Assembly: GCA_036939755.1 (NCBI GenBank)
Contig: JALLAZ010001092.1
Location: 1 to 18,846, forward strand
Source of the DNA: Stephanodiscus triporus
Taxonomy: Eukaryota > Bacillariophyta > Thalassiosirophyceae > Thalassiosirales > Thalassiosiraceae
Length of the DNA: 18,846 bases
Direction: 5' to 3'
Below are positions 1 to 9,594 of the stretch, piece after piece (the stretch's first letter is position 1; each line of letters starts with the position of its first letter). The notes below the pieces were generated by a model, which saw only the letters and a list, made by a program, of their open reading frames with translations, did not search any database and had not been told where the DNA came from. The translations under genes were made by a program, and so were the position numbers.

Positions 1-256
1 CTTAAATTAGCAACTCATACTTATTTAAGTTTTTTGGGTGTCTGGGGCACCATAAAAAAATCACAGCCTAAAATCTACTTACGATACACTACATACCATA
101 ATACTGTACTAAACCTCAGTCACCACTTCCTTATTTTCTCTTCTTCTTCCATCCCTAGATGTGCCACAAACATAAAAGGTTGCTCGCCATCCACCCACTC
201 TAAATACTAGGCCTTCACCTCCAGATCTGCACCCACTAGTAGCTAGTAGTATCAAG

Positions 257-667
257 ATGGCAAACAAAGGCACCGTCAAATTTTTCAGCGACAAGGGATT
301 CGGCTACCTCATCCCGGAGGACGGTAGCGACGATGTTTACGTTCACTTCTCGGCCATCAACAAAGAAGGCTTCAAGTCTCTCAACGAAGGCGAGACTGTC
401 ACGTTCGACAAGCAGTTCGATGACGCCAATCAGAAGTGGAGGGCTACCAATGTGACTGGAAATGGGGATGGTAAGCGACGTATGCGACGCGGAATTAACC
501 GCAGTGGTGGCCGAGGACGAGGGGGGGAAGGACGAGGGGGGGAAGGACGCGGGGGGCAACAATCCAAACCGAAAGACCCACAGAAGAAAAAGGCGGGGGG
601 TGTTGGGAAGAAAGCAGCGGGTGCGGACGAGGCAGCACCAAAATCTGAGCCAGCAGCCAATGAATAG
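257..667 (+). CDS. Cold-shock-domain protein with RGG/Lys-rich tail (copy 1, intronless)
   Basis: Predicted 136-residue single-stranded nucleic-acid-binding protein. Residues 3-70 form a cold-shock domain: [19 protein letters not shown] carries the RNP1-type KGFGY patch and VYVHFSAI the RNP2-type patch. Such proteins usually act as RNA chaperones; that role is family knowledge. After the domain come RGG-type repeats (about 85-102) and a Lys/Ala/Glu-rich tail instead of the all-glycine tail of the other two copies. The start ATG aligns with copies 2 and 3 (MA.[13 protein letters not shown]). At the point where copies 2 and 3 carry an intron (after GGC CGA G) the frame here simply continues, so this copy seems to lack the intron. 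A GTAAGC donor-like sequence at about 471 looks unused because the downstream frame is coding-like. The stop lies about 100 bp from the stop of the convergent GH81 gene. Confidence 0.88.
   Translation: MANKGTVKFFSDKGFGYLIPEDGSDDVYVHFSAINKEGFKSLNEGETVTFDKQFDDANQKWRATNVTGNGDGKRRMRRGINRSGGRGRGGEGRGGEGRGGQQSKPKDPQKKKAGGVGKKAAGADEAAPKSEPAANE
515..559 (+). repeat. Three 15-bp tandem units encoding RGG repeats
   Basis: Units at 515-529, 530-544 and 545-559 have the form GGACGAGGGGGGGAA; the first two are identical and the third has two substitutions. They encode the [15 protein letters not shown] stretch of the first cold-shock protein. The tail probably grew by slippage or unequal exchange. Confidence 0.85.
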
Positions 668-767
668 GAGCGAGAGGATTTCTCTAAATTTCTACTCTGA
701 GCAGTTGAATTTGCAATGATGATACTATTGTTGTGGTAGGAGAATAACATATGTCCTAGAGATCTAT

Positions 768-3700
768 CTATTCCTCGCAGCCTTCAAACAATTGGCAGCA
801 ATATAAGCAATGGTCTTCGCTCAAATTCCACGGAGTAGAAGCGCACCCACCCATCGACGTCCCTTCATAGCACAGAAATGGAGCACTTGCTATTTGGCAT
901 CGATTGGTATCAGATCGACAAACTTCCTTGTTACAAGGAGGACATCCGGATTGCTCGCTATCAGTATCCTTGGCAATGTTAGGTCCAGAACATAACTCTG
1001 GATTGCATGGACCACATTCACTTTGGAATTCCCCTGAAACCTGTCGACACGCGCCAAGGTCGTTTAAGCCTCGATTTGTCATGAGCCACTGAATGCGCTC
1101 CTTGCATGTGAACCCATCCGCATTTGTACTCAATACTTGGATAATGCATGTATCTGGGCAACCACAATCAATTATCTCTCCCTGTTCAGACATTGGTACA
1201 GTCTCACTGTGTATTGAGGTGGATGGGTTCACCAAGTCATACGGCACTATTGGAGGGGGTCGAGATGCAATGTACCATAATGTATTTGTCAGAGAGTGAC
1301 CTGAACCACCAGCCGAAACGAATGCAGATTCTGGAATTGCGAGCGCCTTCTCAATTGCCGCTTCAGGATGCCCTAGGGTGGCTAGCACTGCATATACCAT
1401 CACAGCCCATCCTTCCTTGATACACATAGGATCTGATTCACAGCTCGCCACATAAGCTGGATACAACTGTCTGATCCACTGATCACTGTCTCGTCGTTCA
1501 GAAATTGGCGTGAGTGGCATTAGTTGGATTCCATAAGCAAGGAATGGCGCCGAGCTTGAGAGTGGGAAGAAATATATGCCGTCAGAAATAATATGAAAAG
1601 GGTGAACTTGGAAGGCTGGCAGAGCAACGTACCCGAACCAGGTTTGAAATTGCGCCATTGTATCCCACATCATCGACACAACAGCGGGAGTGTAACTGTC
1701 AGCTAATCGTGTAGAATAAATGCGAAATGGATTGTTAGCACGGGGGCCACGAATCAAGCAAAGAATAAAACTTATCCTGAAGGTTAACTCACGATATACT
1801 TGATGGCGTTTAGGACTATAGACGTGCCTACAATTCGAAATGTCAGAGTTTTTGAGTTATTTTCAAGCTACAGTAGGAAGGAGTTGATTGAGTACACTCA
1901 CCAGTATCTATCTGCAGAGCGGATCTCCGTTGTTGCTAAAAATCGCCCTATGTTGAAGATTTGGCATGCGACGGCGGCATTTTTGTTGTAAGATTGATTC
2001 GTCGATACGCCATTTCCAAAAGCCTTCATCATCACTGAGCCAAACATGGCAACGCCCTCATACGCCGCGATCGCTTCGCTCGATGATTCTTGATTCCTCC
2101 CATTTAGATATGGCCGACTACCGAAAAGCGCAACGCCACTTGCCCAGGAATTACCAAGGAACCTGCCATCGATGAAGTGAAATAAGATGAGTGGCTTGCC
2201 CGGAAAAAAAAAACAAGAAGCGAAAGATGTTACCCTTACCAATCTTTTTGCCTGAATATCGGAAAGTAGACATCTTTGGTTGAAGGGTTTGCGATGTCAC
2301 GAATATAGAGTAAAACCTGTTCAAAATGCTTCCTCCCCCAATCCCTGTCGTATTGAGCAACAATCGCCGCTGCATATATATGGTAGCCATAGTGAAAATG
2401 GTGATCATTATAGAAACCGTTGCCAAAATTGAGTCCTGGATCAGAGTAGGAGGGGCAATTCGGGAAGACATTGTCGCATCCTTTCCCGTTGAACAAGCAA
2501 CCACAACTAACAAGGCCGCCCCAAGTATTGTCATAGGTGAAAAGAGTCGCTGCACTTCCGTTCAGCCATACTTCGACAGCACCTTTAAGTCTGGCAATTG
2601 CATCTGTCACCTCATCTTCCGTTGGAAGCGTTGCTTCTCTGCATTTGAGAATGATTCTTGACAGCTCTTCTCCAGCAGGGGTTGTGGTGTCCGGTTGATT
2701 AAGTTCAGGCCTCTCGGCAAAGCCACGTAATTCTTGCGCTATTACAATGATGCGCCCGAGCTTTGCGAGCATCTTGCCGGAGAAATAGGTGTCACCAGCG
2801 CCTTGCATGTAGTTTTCTGGCAACGAATAAGCTATGTCTTTCGAAAGCGCCTTCGCCAACTCAGGAATAGCAAGATGACTAGGAGGACGCGGGGACATGA
2901 AATTGGGTAATCCGCCAAGGACTGACAATAGGTTAGAAATTGATATGGTCAAGAAAACCAGCAAGAGAAAAAGAGCGGTGCAGGTGAGGCAAAATTTACC
3001 TTCTTCCATGGCCCACAACCCTCCTTTAACAAGACATGAATTGCCGTGCAATGAATGAACACAATGTCCAATAACTTCATTACTTGATTGTCCACGCAAC
3101 TGACGTAATATATCAATGTGATGCGGTAGTGCAAACATTATCAATTCATCGGTGGATTTGTCCTTGAAGCTTTTGGCCGCCCAGTCAAAGAAAAGATATG
3201 CACTTTTAGCATCAGGTGCCTCGGGTCTCAAACCACCCTCGGGATCAGCAAATGAATACTTGACGGTGGGAAAGGTTGGGTATACGTCCGCGTGTTTGCG
3301 CAACGCCGACATAAAGGTAGATTGATCTCGAGCTCTATTCTGGTAGCAAAAATTAACGTTGGAACCAGTCGTGCAATTGTTTGCTAATGCAATTCTGACA
3401 ATGAGATTTTGGTTTGTTTCCATGCCGTAGTTACGCGTAGGGTCTAAACGGAGTTGGAAGGCATTCGGATTGACTATCTCGCGTATTGATGCAGCTCCGG
3501 GAGGCAACGAGACAGCGGCCATAACCTTCTTTGGATTAATGTAACATTGAACAAACACCGGCCTTGAAAAGAATACCACCCACGTATGATCGGATTCTGG
3601 GAAGAATAATTCAACGTCTCCTTTCGCTAGAATGCTAGTTGAATTTGTATCGAGGATTTGGTTCTTGGTTGGGTTTAACGAGCCGCATTGCATCCGCGTT

Positions 3701-4689
3701 GTTCCATCAAGGAGAGGCGGCATGGCAACTATTTCCGAGGCTATCGTGGGCAGAACGCCATCTCCATACTCCATTGTGCCGTAGGGCATGCCCCTGAGAA
3801 TGCTTGACCTCATGAACTTTTGCGAATTCCTAACGAAGTTTTGTTTATCCCATCGCAAACCAATCCCTAGCTTACTTCCAAGCGATGCTTCGTCAACTTG
3901 ATACCTTCTAGTGAAACCCTCATCGGCAGTGCCTAATGTTACCCCGTGGAAAGAAACGAAGGCACTCTGGACTACTGTGCCATAGCACAGTACGTTAGGA
4001 TAATGCATTCTGATCCCAACAATGGGACCGACAGTATCAATAATATAGGGAATGGTATGGACTCGATTCTCCTCGCCTGCAAAATTCTCATATTCATCAT
4101 TTGGCCCCGGCGAATCGTCTAGACCTACTAAGAGATTCAGATACCATTCATTGGTTGGCAATGGTGTGCCTGTCTGGGATCCATTTCGTGCAAAACCGAA
4201 GACTGATCCTGGACGAGAATACTCTGGACGATCTTTGTAGAATGGAACGCCCAATTCACTAGGCGATTTGTAGGACAGTGGTTCGTCTGATAGTGTCGAG
4301 GATGCTCCATCGGAGAAATGAAGCAGTAGATCATTATGTGAATGAGTACTTCGAAGCATAGACTCCAGTTGGGATGTTCTATCTATAGAGTGATGATAGG
4401 CTGCAATGGCTGCTGATAATGATGCGATAGAACACACCAGTGCGAGGAAAACCGCCTTGAACATCGAGAACTGTGACGAGAAAGATTCAGCATCTTGATC
4501 CCTTCGACCGCGTTGCTGTTTGCAGAGATGATCGCCGTCGTCGGACAATAACGAGGAATAACTCGGTGGCACTGGCGCAGAACGTAAATCTCTTCCTGGT
4601 ACATATGTTGCATCGTTCTCTGCGGTCTCGAACTTGAAATCTCTGGCCACACCCAGCAACGGAGCTCTGGAAGTCAATGATCCCTTCAT
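768..4689 (-). CDS. GH81 endo-1,3-beta-glucanase, membrane-anchored, five exons
   Basis: Likely hydrolyses beta-1,3-glucan (chrysolaminarin or callose). My splice model is complement(join(768..1702,1793..1827,1902..2162,2240..2921,3000..4689)): 3603 nt, 1200 residues, every intron GT-AG (90, 74, 77 and 78 bp). Residues 1-75 are cytosolic-like; about 76-98 form one hydrophobic segment, suggesting a type II signal anchor. The GH81 N-terminal domain includes PLPTNEWYLNLL. Catalytic-region motifs are NDHHFHYGY (Asp about 736) and NGRNQESSSEA (Glu about 816 and 820), the latter restored by splicing KDW to FLGNSWASG. MAQFQTWFG and YGIQLMPLTP follow. The last 110 or so residues are Cys-rich (CGPCNPELC, CGCPDTC, CLYCCQ), resembling modules I associate with diatom secreted proteins. 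The 78- and 90-bp introns are multiples of three and stop-free, so unspliced reading misleads. The start is the first in-frame ATG; TTTACAG just before it could be an acceptor, so a further 5' exon is possible. Confidence 0.88.
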
Positions 4690-4986
4690 CTGTAAAGTAG
4701 ATAGAGTGTTTGGGCCATTCAGGGTCTCTCCAACTCGTCACGGGGGACGAGGATGATGGGCGGGTCGGATCGGCCATTGGGTGGTGGCGTCTTCTTGCAT
4801 CCCGCCATTTGTTTTGAGAAAAGAGGAAATCTTGGTCTGTCGGTCACTGTGTTCCGGGCCGCGGGCAGACTGGTTGATCGCCGTCCTCAAACACTGATGT
4901 CTGATGTGTAAGCTCAGGCCAGGTATCTAGGAGGGAACCGAAGGTCAACCATCATCTCAGGTTCCGGAGGTCACTTTTTATCCAAT
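4690..4986. promoter_or_regulatory. Divergent intergenic region between GH81 and cold-shock copy 2
   Basis: These 297 bp separate two divergent start codons and must hold the 5' ends and promoters of both genes unless an upstream GH81 exon exists. I see no clear TATA box or known operator. A minus-strand frame at 4487-4777 overlaps the GH81 start in another frame and does not look real. Confidence 0.35.
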
Positions 4987-5395
4987 ATGGCTCAAAACGG
5001 CACTGTCAAGTTCTTCAGCGATAAGGGCTTCGGCTTTATCACCCCAGAGGATGGTAGCGACGATGTCTTCGTGCACTTCTCGGCCATCAACAAAGAGGGC
5101 TTCAAGTCCCTCAACGAAGGCGAGACTGTCACGTTCGACAAGCAGTTCGATGACGCCAAGCAGAAATGGAGCGCTACCAATGTGACGGGCAATGGAGATG
5201 GCGTTCCCAGGCAGCGCAGGGATGACCGTGGTGGCGGTGGCGGTGGCCGAGGTGCGTTGTCTGTGTTCTTGAACTTGTGTGCATTTTATGCGTCTGTTAT
5301 ATCCTCTCACGTTTTGTTGTTTTCCTCCTAATTTTGAAGGTGGCGGAGGAAGAGGAGGAGGGGGGTATGGAGGTGGCGGCGGAGGTGGTTGGTAA
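4987..5395 (+). CDS. Cold-shock-domain protein with Gly-rich tail (copy 2)
   Basis: Two exons, join(4987..5251,5340..5395), give 106 residues. Residues 3-70 are the cold-shock domain with KGFGFI (RNP1) and VFVHFSA (RNP2), probably binding RNA or single-stranded DNA. The tail after PRQRRDDRG is almost only glycine with a few Arg and Tyr, ending GGGW. This resembles plant glycine-rich cold-shock proteins but without CCHC zinc knuckles. The 88-bp intron begins GTGCGTTGTC and ends TTTTGAAG; splicing restores GGT and runs to TAA at 5393-5395. Copy 3 has the same intron position and the same intron ends, which supports the model. Without splicing the frame runs into a hydrophobic nonsense tail ending near 5331. 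Confidence 0.9.
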
Positions 5396-5397
5396 TT

Positions 5398-5625
5398 TTT
5401 GGTTTTCGTTCGAGGCCTGCGCTCTTAGACTGGGCTCTCTTCATTGTTATTATTCTTCCAGATCAACGATTGTCTTAAATTGGTTCAAGATAGCTTCAAA
5501 ATGATGGTTCTTCATGTGTAATGTTCGATTGTGATGACATATTTGCTTAATCCATTCAATTGCTTTTCAAATATGGGTAGACGTATCAAACAATTCTAAC
5601 TAGCAGTTCTGAAGCCGCCAACAGT
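5398..5625 (+). repeat. 3' flank duplicated downstream of cold-shock copies 2 and 3
   Basis: Diverged but alignable blocks follow both genes. A 20-bp stretch, AAAATGATGGTTCTTCATGT, is identical at 5498-5517 and 8019-8038. It is followed in both by GATTGTGATGACA, TATCCATTCA-like or TAATCCATTCA-like sequence, AATATGGGT and a shared CTGAAG end near 5613 and 8169. The duplication unit therefore covered coding exons, intron and about 230-260 bp of 3' flank. Confidence 0.7.
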
Positions 5626-6371
5626 ATTGAATAATTTCTGGCGGACGCGCGAAATACCTATCTTTTCATTACGTTTAATGGTGTATCTTGATTTGTGATT
5701 GGCGTTCTTCTGCGTCTTGCGTCGATTTTTATTACATTTGATATTTCCTTCGATGATTTCGGCGCGTTAGCATCAGGGACCTGTTGACAGTGAATCATTT
5801 ACAGATATGGTTGAGGAAAAGATAATTTGATTTTGATATATCTCAAGCATTCCCAAATGACAGTTAAGAGTTATGAGAGATGTTGGGTGAGGAATCAATA
5901 TTTCCCTATTCCGAAAGCTCATGATTTAAGAGAGTGGTCATCCTCACACTAAGTACAAATATAAAAAGCTCTTCAACCTTGCTCACTCACCAGTGCCTCT
6001 GTAATCCAGTATCCTGCATTCCAAAAACCTTATCCAAGGTTTCATTTCATTTTTGCAGAAGCTATCATTTGCTTATGCAAAGAACCTCAATCCACAATCT
6101 CACTCACCAGGATTCTGATATCTCCATGTATTATTATTTCATGTACTAATGTATGAGTATGAGATGCATACTACCAGCTGGACTTAAGGGAGAATGTCAC
6201 CCCTAACTTCATTTACACACAAAAATCATTGTGAAAGTTGTATTCAGTGTAAGAAAGGTTGATAGACTTTCAATGAAGGCTTTTTTACGTCTTCAAAAAA
6301 ACTGCTCATTGTCTAATCAAAGAGCTCTTATCCCGTGAACAACAAACAGGAGAATATCCTGTCTCCACTAT

Positions 6372-6452
6372 TAGTTGACAATGCAATCAATTCATTTATT
6401 GTATTGTCAGATATTCTTGAAAGTTGTCAAGTAAAATAATAATTGTCAACTA
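6372..6452. repeat. Short inverted repeat (possible foldback or MITE remnant)
   Basis: TAGTTGACAAT at 6372-6382 is matched by its exact reverse complement ATTGTCAACTA at 6442-6452, with about 59 bp between. No transposase lies nearby and I see no clear target-site duplication. Confidence 0.4.
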
Positions 6453-6604
6453 CCTCATCAACTATCCAACAAATGCCAAATGCCACACCACTATGGTGAT
6501 TCCATTTGCCAATTCAGTGGCAGGGCAGTGGCATGAATTTGGAGAATGAGCCCACCCTGTGCCAGGAGCGCCTCTGCAGAAGGGGTTGACCTAGAGCGGT
6601 GTGT

Positions 6605-6856
6605 CTTTGAAGTTAGATGGAAGAGGAGAGAGGTCATGTTATTGGAGAGTATGATGTAATTTGTTGATTCAAAGAAGGGCTTGCAGACATAAGTTGTGGT
6701 GGTGTTTTGCTTGACAAGGTGGAGAATGTTCTTTGAAGTTAGATGGAAGAGGAGAGGGGTCATGTTGTTGGAGGTTATGTTATAATTTTTTGATTCAATG
6801 AGGGGCTTGCAGACATAGGTTGTGGTGGTGTTTTGCTTGACAAGGTGGAGAATGTT
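6605..6856. repeat. Tandem duplication, two 126-bp units
   Basis: Units at 6605-6730 and 6731-6856 both begin CTTTGAAGTTAGATGGAAGA and end GACAAGGTGGAGAATGTT, with scattered substitutions. As 126 is 3 x 42, a minus-strand frame (6491-6862) reads both units as a 42-residue repeat containing HLVKQNTTTTYVCKP and SNNMTxLLFHLTSK. Whether that frame is expressed is unknown. It could be a remnant of a repetitive element. Confidence 0.85.
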
Positions 6857-7445
6857 GTGCACAGCACCGGCACCGGGGCCGGGGGGCGGTATTGGAGCGC
6901 ATCTTTGGGATAAATAATTTTTTGTTAAAGGTGGTTGTCAACCACAGGTGGCAGGTGTTGGTTTTGGTCTTGATGCTGGCCAGCAAGATGAGTTGATGTC
7001 TGATGATGGGTTAGGGCAAGATTGCATCATTCTGCCTGCTGAACCACCACATCCTCATTTTGGGACTCGCAATGAGTCGTCGTCGACGGGGTGAGGTGAG
7101 GGCATCAGCTCCCAACATGAGTACGGGGAGAAGCAGGCAAGAATGATGCGTACAATTGCATGTTTGTATGTGGGCTTGTCAAGGGCAAAAATAACCTTGA
7201 GGTTAGCAAGGGAGACGAACATCAAGGAGCTTGGTTCCAGTTCCTGCTGCTTTTCTGACCAAGTAACGACTAATAGATACATATCCACTCGGATCTTTTC
7301 TGCTGTAGAGGGGAACTTGTATGTAAACGCACGGGGTGCAGACTGAAACGTGTCCACCAATGAAAAAAAAAGAAAAAACAAAAAACATCGTCGCGAGTTG
7401 GATTGGTCGGACTCATCCCATCATAATTCCAGTATCACCTCCAAG
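6857..7445. other. Intergenic region upstream of cold-shock copy 3, no recognised gene
   Basis: The region holds a GC-rich patch at about 6865-6890 and two overlapping open frames: 7055-7381 on minus (108 residues) and 7143-7346 on plus. The minus frame has a run of plausible protein sequence but matches no family I know. The same strand further on (to 6491) is open but interrupted by stops, so this might be a decayed coding remnant. The last 100 bp probably include the promoter and 5' UTR of copy 3. Confidence 0.35.
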
Positions 7446-7907
7446 ATGGCTCAAAACGGCACTGTAAAATTCTTCAGCGATAAGGGCTTCGGCTTTATCA
7501 CCCCTGAGGACGGTAGCGACGATGTCTTCGTGCACTTTTCGGCCATCAACACCGAAGGCTTCAAGTCCCTCAACGAAGGCGAGACTGTCACGTTCGACAA
7601 GCAGTTCGATGACGCCAAGCAGAAATGGAGCGCTACCAATGTGACGGGCAATGGAGATGGCGTTCCCAGGCAGCGCAGGGATGACCGTGGTGGAGGAGGA
7701 GGATATGGAGGTGCGTTGTCTTTATTTTTATGTATGCACTTATCACTTATGTAGTTTATAATTTACTCTTTCGTTTGTTGCATGCCCTCACTTTTCATGT
7801 GTTACTGCCATCCTCCTAATTTTGAAGGTGGCGGAGGAAGAGGAGGAGGAGGGGGGTATGGAGGTGGCGGCGGCGACCGCCGTGGTGGCGGTGGAGGTGG
7901 ATGGTAG
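7446..7907 (+). CDS. Cold-shock-domain protein with Gly-rich tail (copy 3)
   Basis: Two exons, join(7446..7710,7828..7907), give 114 residues. The domain is nearly identical to copy 2 ([18 protein letters not shown] replaces INKEG). The tail is longer: GGGGYG from exon 1, then [16 protein letters not shown] and a GGGW end. The 117-bp intron has the same position, start (GTGCGTTGTCT) and end (TCCTCCTAATTTTGAAG) as in copy 2 but differs inside. The frame is open upstream to an ATG at 7350, adding 32 Lys-rich residues. I chose 7446 because [10 protein letters not shown] is the conserved start and the upstream part has no counterpart in copies 1 and 2. Confidence 0.9.
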
Positions 7908-8811
7908 TGTCCCGTTTTAACTTGGGACCTCCACTTGATTCAGCTCTCTCCTCTGTTACTAACTTTCCAGATCTCCGGAAGGTATTTTTTGCCTTGAAAT
8001 GGGTCCAAACTTGGCTTTAAAATGATGGTTCTTCATGTATTGATTGATTGTGATGACAAACTCGCTTTATCCATTCATAAGTTCTGTGTATCCATTCATT
8101 TGTTCTTCGAATATGGGTCTAAGGATATGACATATCAAAACCATTCTAAACTAAACATTGTAGTACTGAAGCTTTTCAATAATGAAATCGACGGAGGAAT
8201 CTTATGAAGAGAGCTTTTTTGAACTTACTGAAAGGTTTCATCTGATGACACTGTCCGTGGACATGCTGGGTATGGACTCGAAGAAATGAACGTCACGAAA
8301 ATTGTTGACGCCCATCCTCATCATGGACACAAAGGCAATCGTTGGTTGATTCGCTGTCACTTGCTCATATCTTGCATTCAAAGCACCAAGTGATTTGTGA
8401 TATTCCTTATTGTGTACTCCCATGCGATAGAGTCATCTATTGTTAAATGATTTACATTCATGGTACGAGAAAACTTCTCATCTTACGCTCCTAAACCAGC
8501 CAGCTGATCACATTGTATATTGTACCCACCTATGGCTTGAGAGGGCGAAGAAAATTTTGTCGTCTCATCGCCATGTGTACGACTGCAATAGATCTAGACA
8601 GTCCAACATCAATGAACAACCATGTCACATGTACTATTTAATCAAATATCAATTATTCTTGATGAAACAACGGCGGTTCAGATGTGCATGTGAAAAATAT
8701 GGTGTGTTATTTCTTTTTATTGAGTCGCCCGATCGCAATTTGATAAAAGTCATAGACATAACCTCCCAATTATTTGACTTCCTGTAACATATCACCCTCC
8801 TCCCCAAATAT
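7908..8811. other. 3' flank of cold-shock copy 3 and unassigned AT-rich sequence
   Basis: From 7908 to about 8170 the sequence matches, with divergence, the flank of copy 2. The rest has two unrecognised frames: 8238-8423 on minus (61 residues, fairly protein-like) and 8440-8787 on plus (115 residues). Neither shows a domain, and the second ends 25 bp from the RPA3-type gene stop on the other strand. I would not call either a gene without transcript support. Confidence 0.35.
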
Positions 8812-9328
8812 TCAAGCTTGAAGACCGAACAGATCGTTGAACTTTGGATTCGTTAAGACTTTCGATATCAACTGATTGTAGTTCGCAAAATCGAATCCTT
8901 CACCCAACTCACGAGAAATGAAGTACTATTTTCCAAATAATATTAACCAACAAGTGCAGTCCATTGGTCAGTTGGCTAGGCACCCAAGGCTTATTTCGCC
9001 GATACATAAAAATACAAGCAATGACGTGCACACTACGCAAAAATAACGAGTAGGACTAACAAACACTATCATGCGTCACGACACGTACCTGAACGGACTT
9101 ATCATCCTGCACCGCACCCATGACCTCAATGGCCTTTCCCGGAACGAATGCAAATTCTGGCGATACGATGACCTGAACCCTCCCTCCATCGACGCATTCA
9201 AACTCGACAGTTGCTTCACCGTCGAAGCTTACGGGCATGCCGACTACGCTCGCGATGCAGTTGACGTATTCGCCGGAGTGGATCATGGAGGCATTCACCC
9301 GGGGAAAGGCGCCGTCTGGTAGAGACAT
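8812..9328 (-). CDS. RPA3: Replication protein A small subunit (RPA14/RPA3-like OB-fold protein)
   Basis: Predicted third subunit of the trimeric single-strand DNA-binding complex used in replication, repair and recombination. The model complement(join(8812..8925,9089..9328)) gives 117 residues, the usual size of the family. Exon 1 (80 residues) is an OB-fold: PRVNASMIHSGEYVNCIASV, then strands around VEFECVDGGRVQVIVS and KAIEVMGAVQDDKSVQ. It ends in a CAG|GTACGT donor. After a 163-bp intron ending AAAATAG, exon 2 begins YFISRELGEGFDFANYNQLI. That matches the conserved RPA3 pattern in which LGDxFDxxxYN leads into the C-terminal helix that mediates trimer formation. Unspliced reading gives a false end at 9056 (VRVVTHDSVC), so exon 2 is easily missed. 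Identity rests on fold pattern and these motifs. Confidence 0.8.
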
Positions 9329-9433
9329 GATGATGAAGAGTTAGTGATTTGCGGGGACGAGTAAAAGGTAGTGGCTGGGCAGCAGACGACGATGTTACAA
9401 GTTACTCTAATAGTGTATCGAAAACCTCTTTTT

Positions 9434-9541
9434 CTGCCCCGGGGCAGATCTGCCCTTTTGGTCTGTCCCTCTCCCAAGCGGGGCAGATCTGCCCTTACTT
9501 TTTAATCTCACTTTTGTTTTTTGGAAAGGGCAGTTCTGCCC
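9434..9541. repeat. Cluster of 14-bp palindromes upstream of the RPA3-type gene
   Basis: GGGCAGATCTGCCC, a perfect palindrome, occurs at 9442-9455 and 9481-9494; the variant GGGCAGTTCTGCCC lies at 9528-9541. An overlapping palindrome, CTGCCCCGGGGCAG, is at 9434-9447. The last two copies of the main motif are followed by TTACTTTTT. They lie 106-213 bp upstream of the RPA3-type ATG. They may be dimeric factor sites or simply part of the adjacent repeat-rich DNA. Confidence 0.6.
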
Positions 9542-9594
9542 TTACTTTTTGGCGCACCTGATTTTGTCCTTTCACCGAATTGTTGTGCCATCCC

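Larger units (their letters stand above)
5396..6604. other. AT-rich intergenic region, no convincing gene
   Basis: The first 230 bp or so look like the 3' UTR and flank of cold-shock copy 2, since parts recur downstream of copy 3. Beyond about 5630 the DNA is AT-rich and holds only short open frames (for example 5934-6149 on +) without recognisable motifs or codon signal. A small inverted repeat sits at 6372-6452. I see no tRNA or other RNA gene. Confidence 0.5.

Noticed and set aside
1093..1420. Overlapping + strand frames opposite the GH81 C-terminus
   Set aside because: They are antisense shadows of the Cys-rich tail exon, with no recognisable motif.
5252..5339. Hydrophobic C-terminal tail of cold-shock copy 2 from reading through the intron
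   Set aside because: Canonical splice sites shared with copy 3 restore a Gly-rich tail; the read-through is intron sequence.
7350..7445. N-terminal extension of cold-shock copy 3 from an upstream in-frame ATG
   Set aside because: The 32 added residues are Lys-rich low complexity with no counterpart in copies 1 and 2, and the conserved start is MAQNGT.
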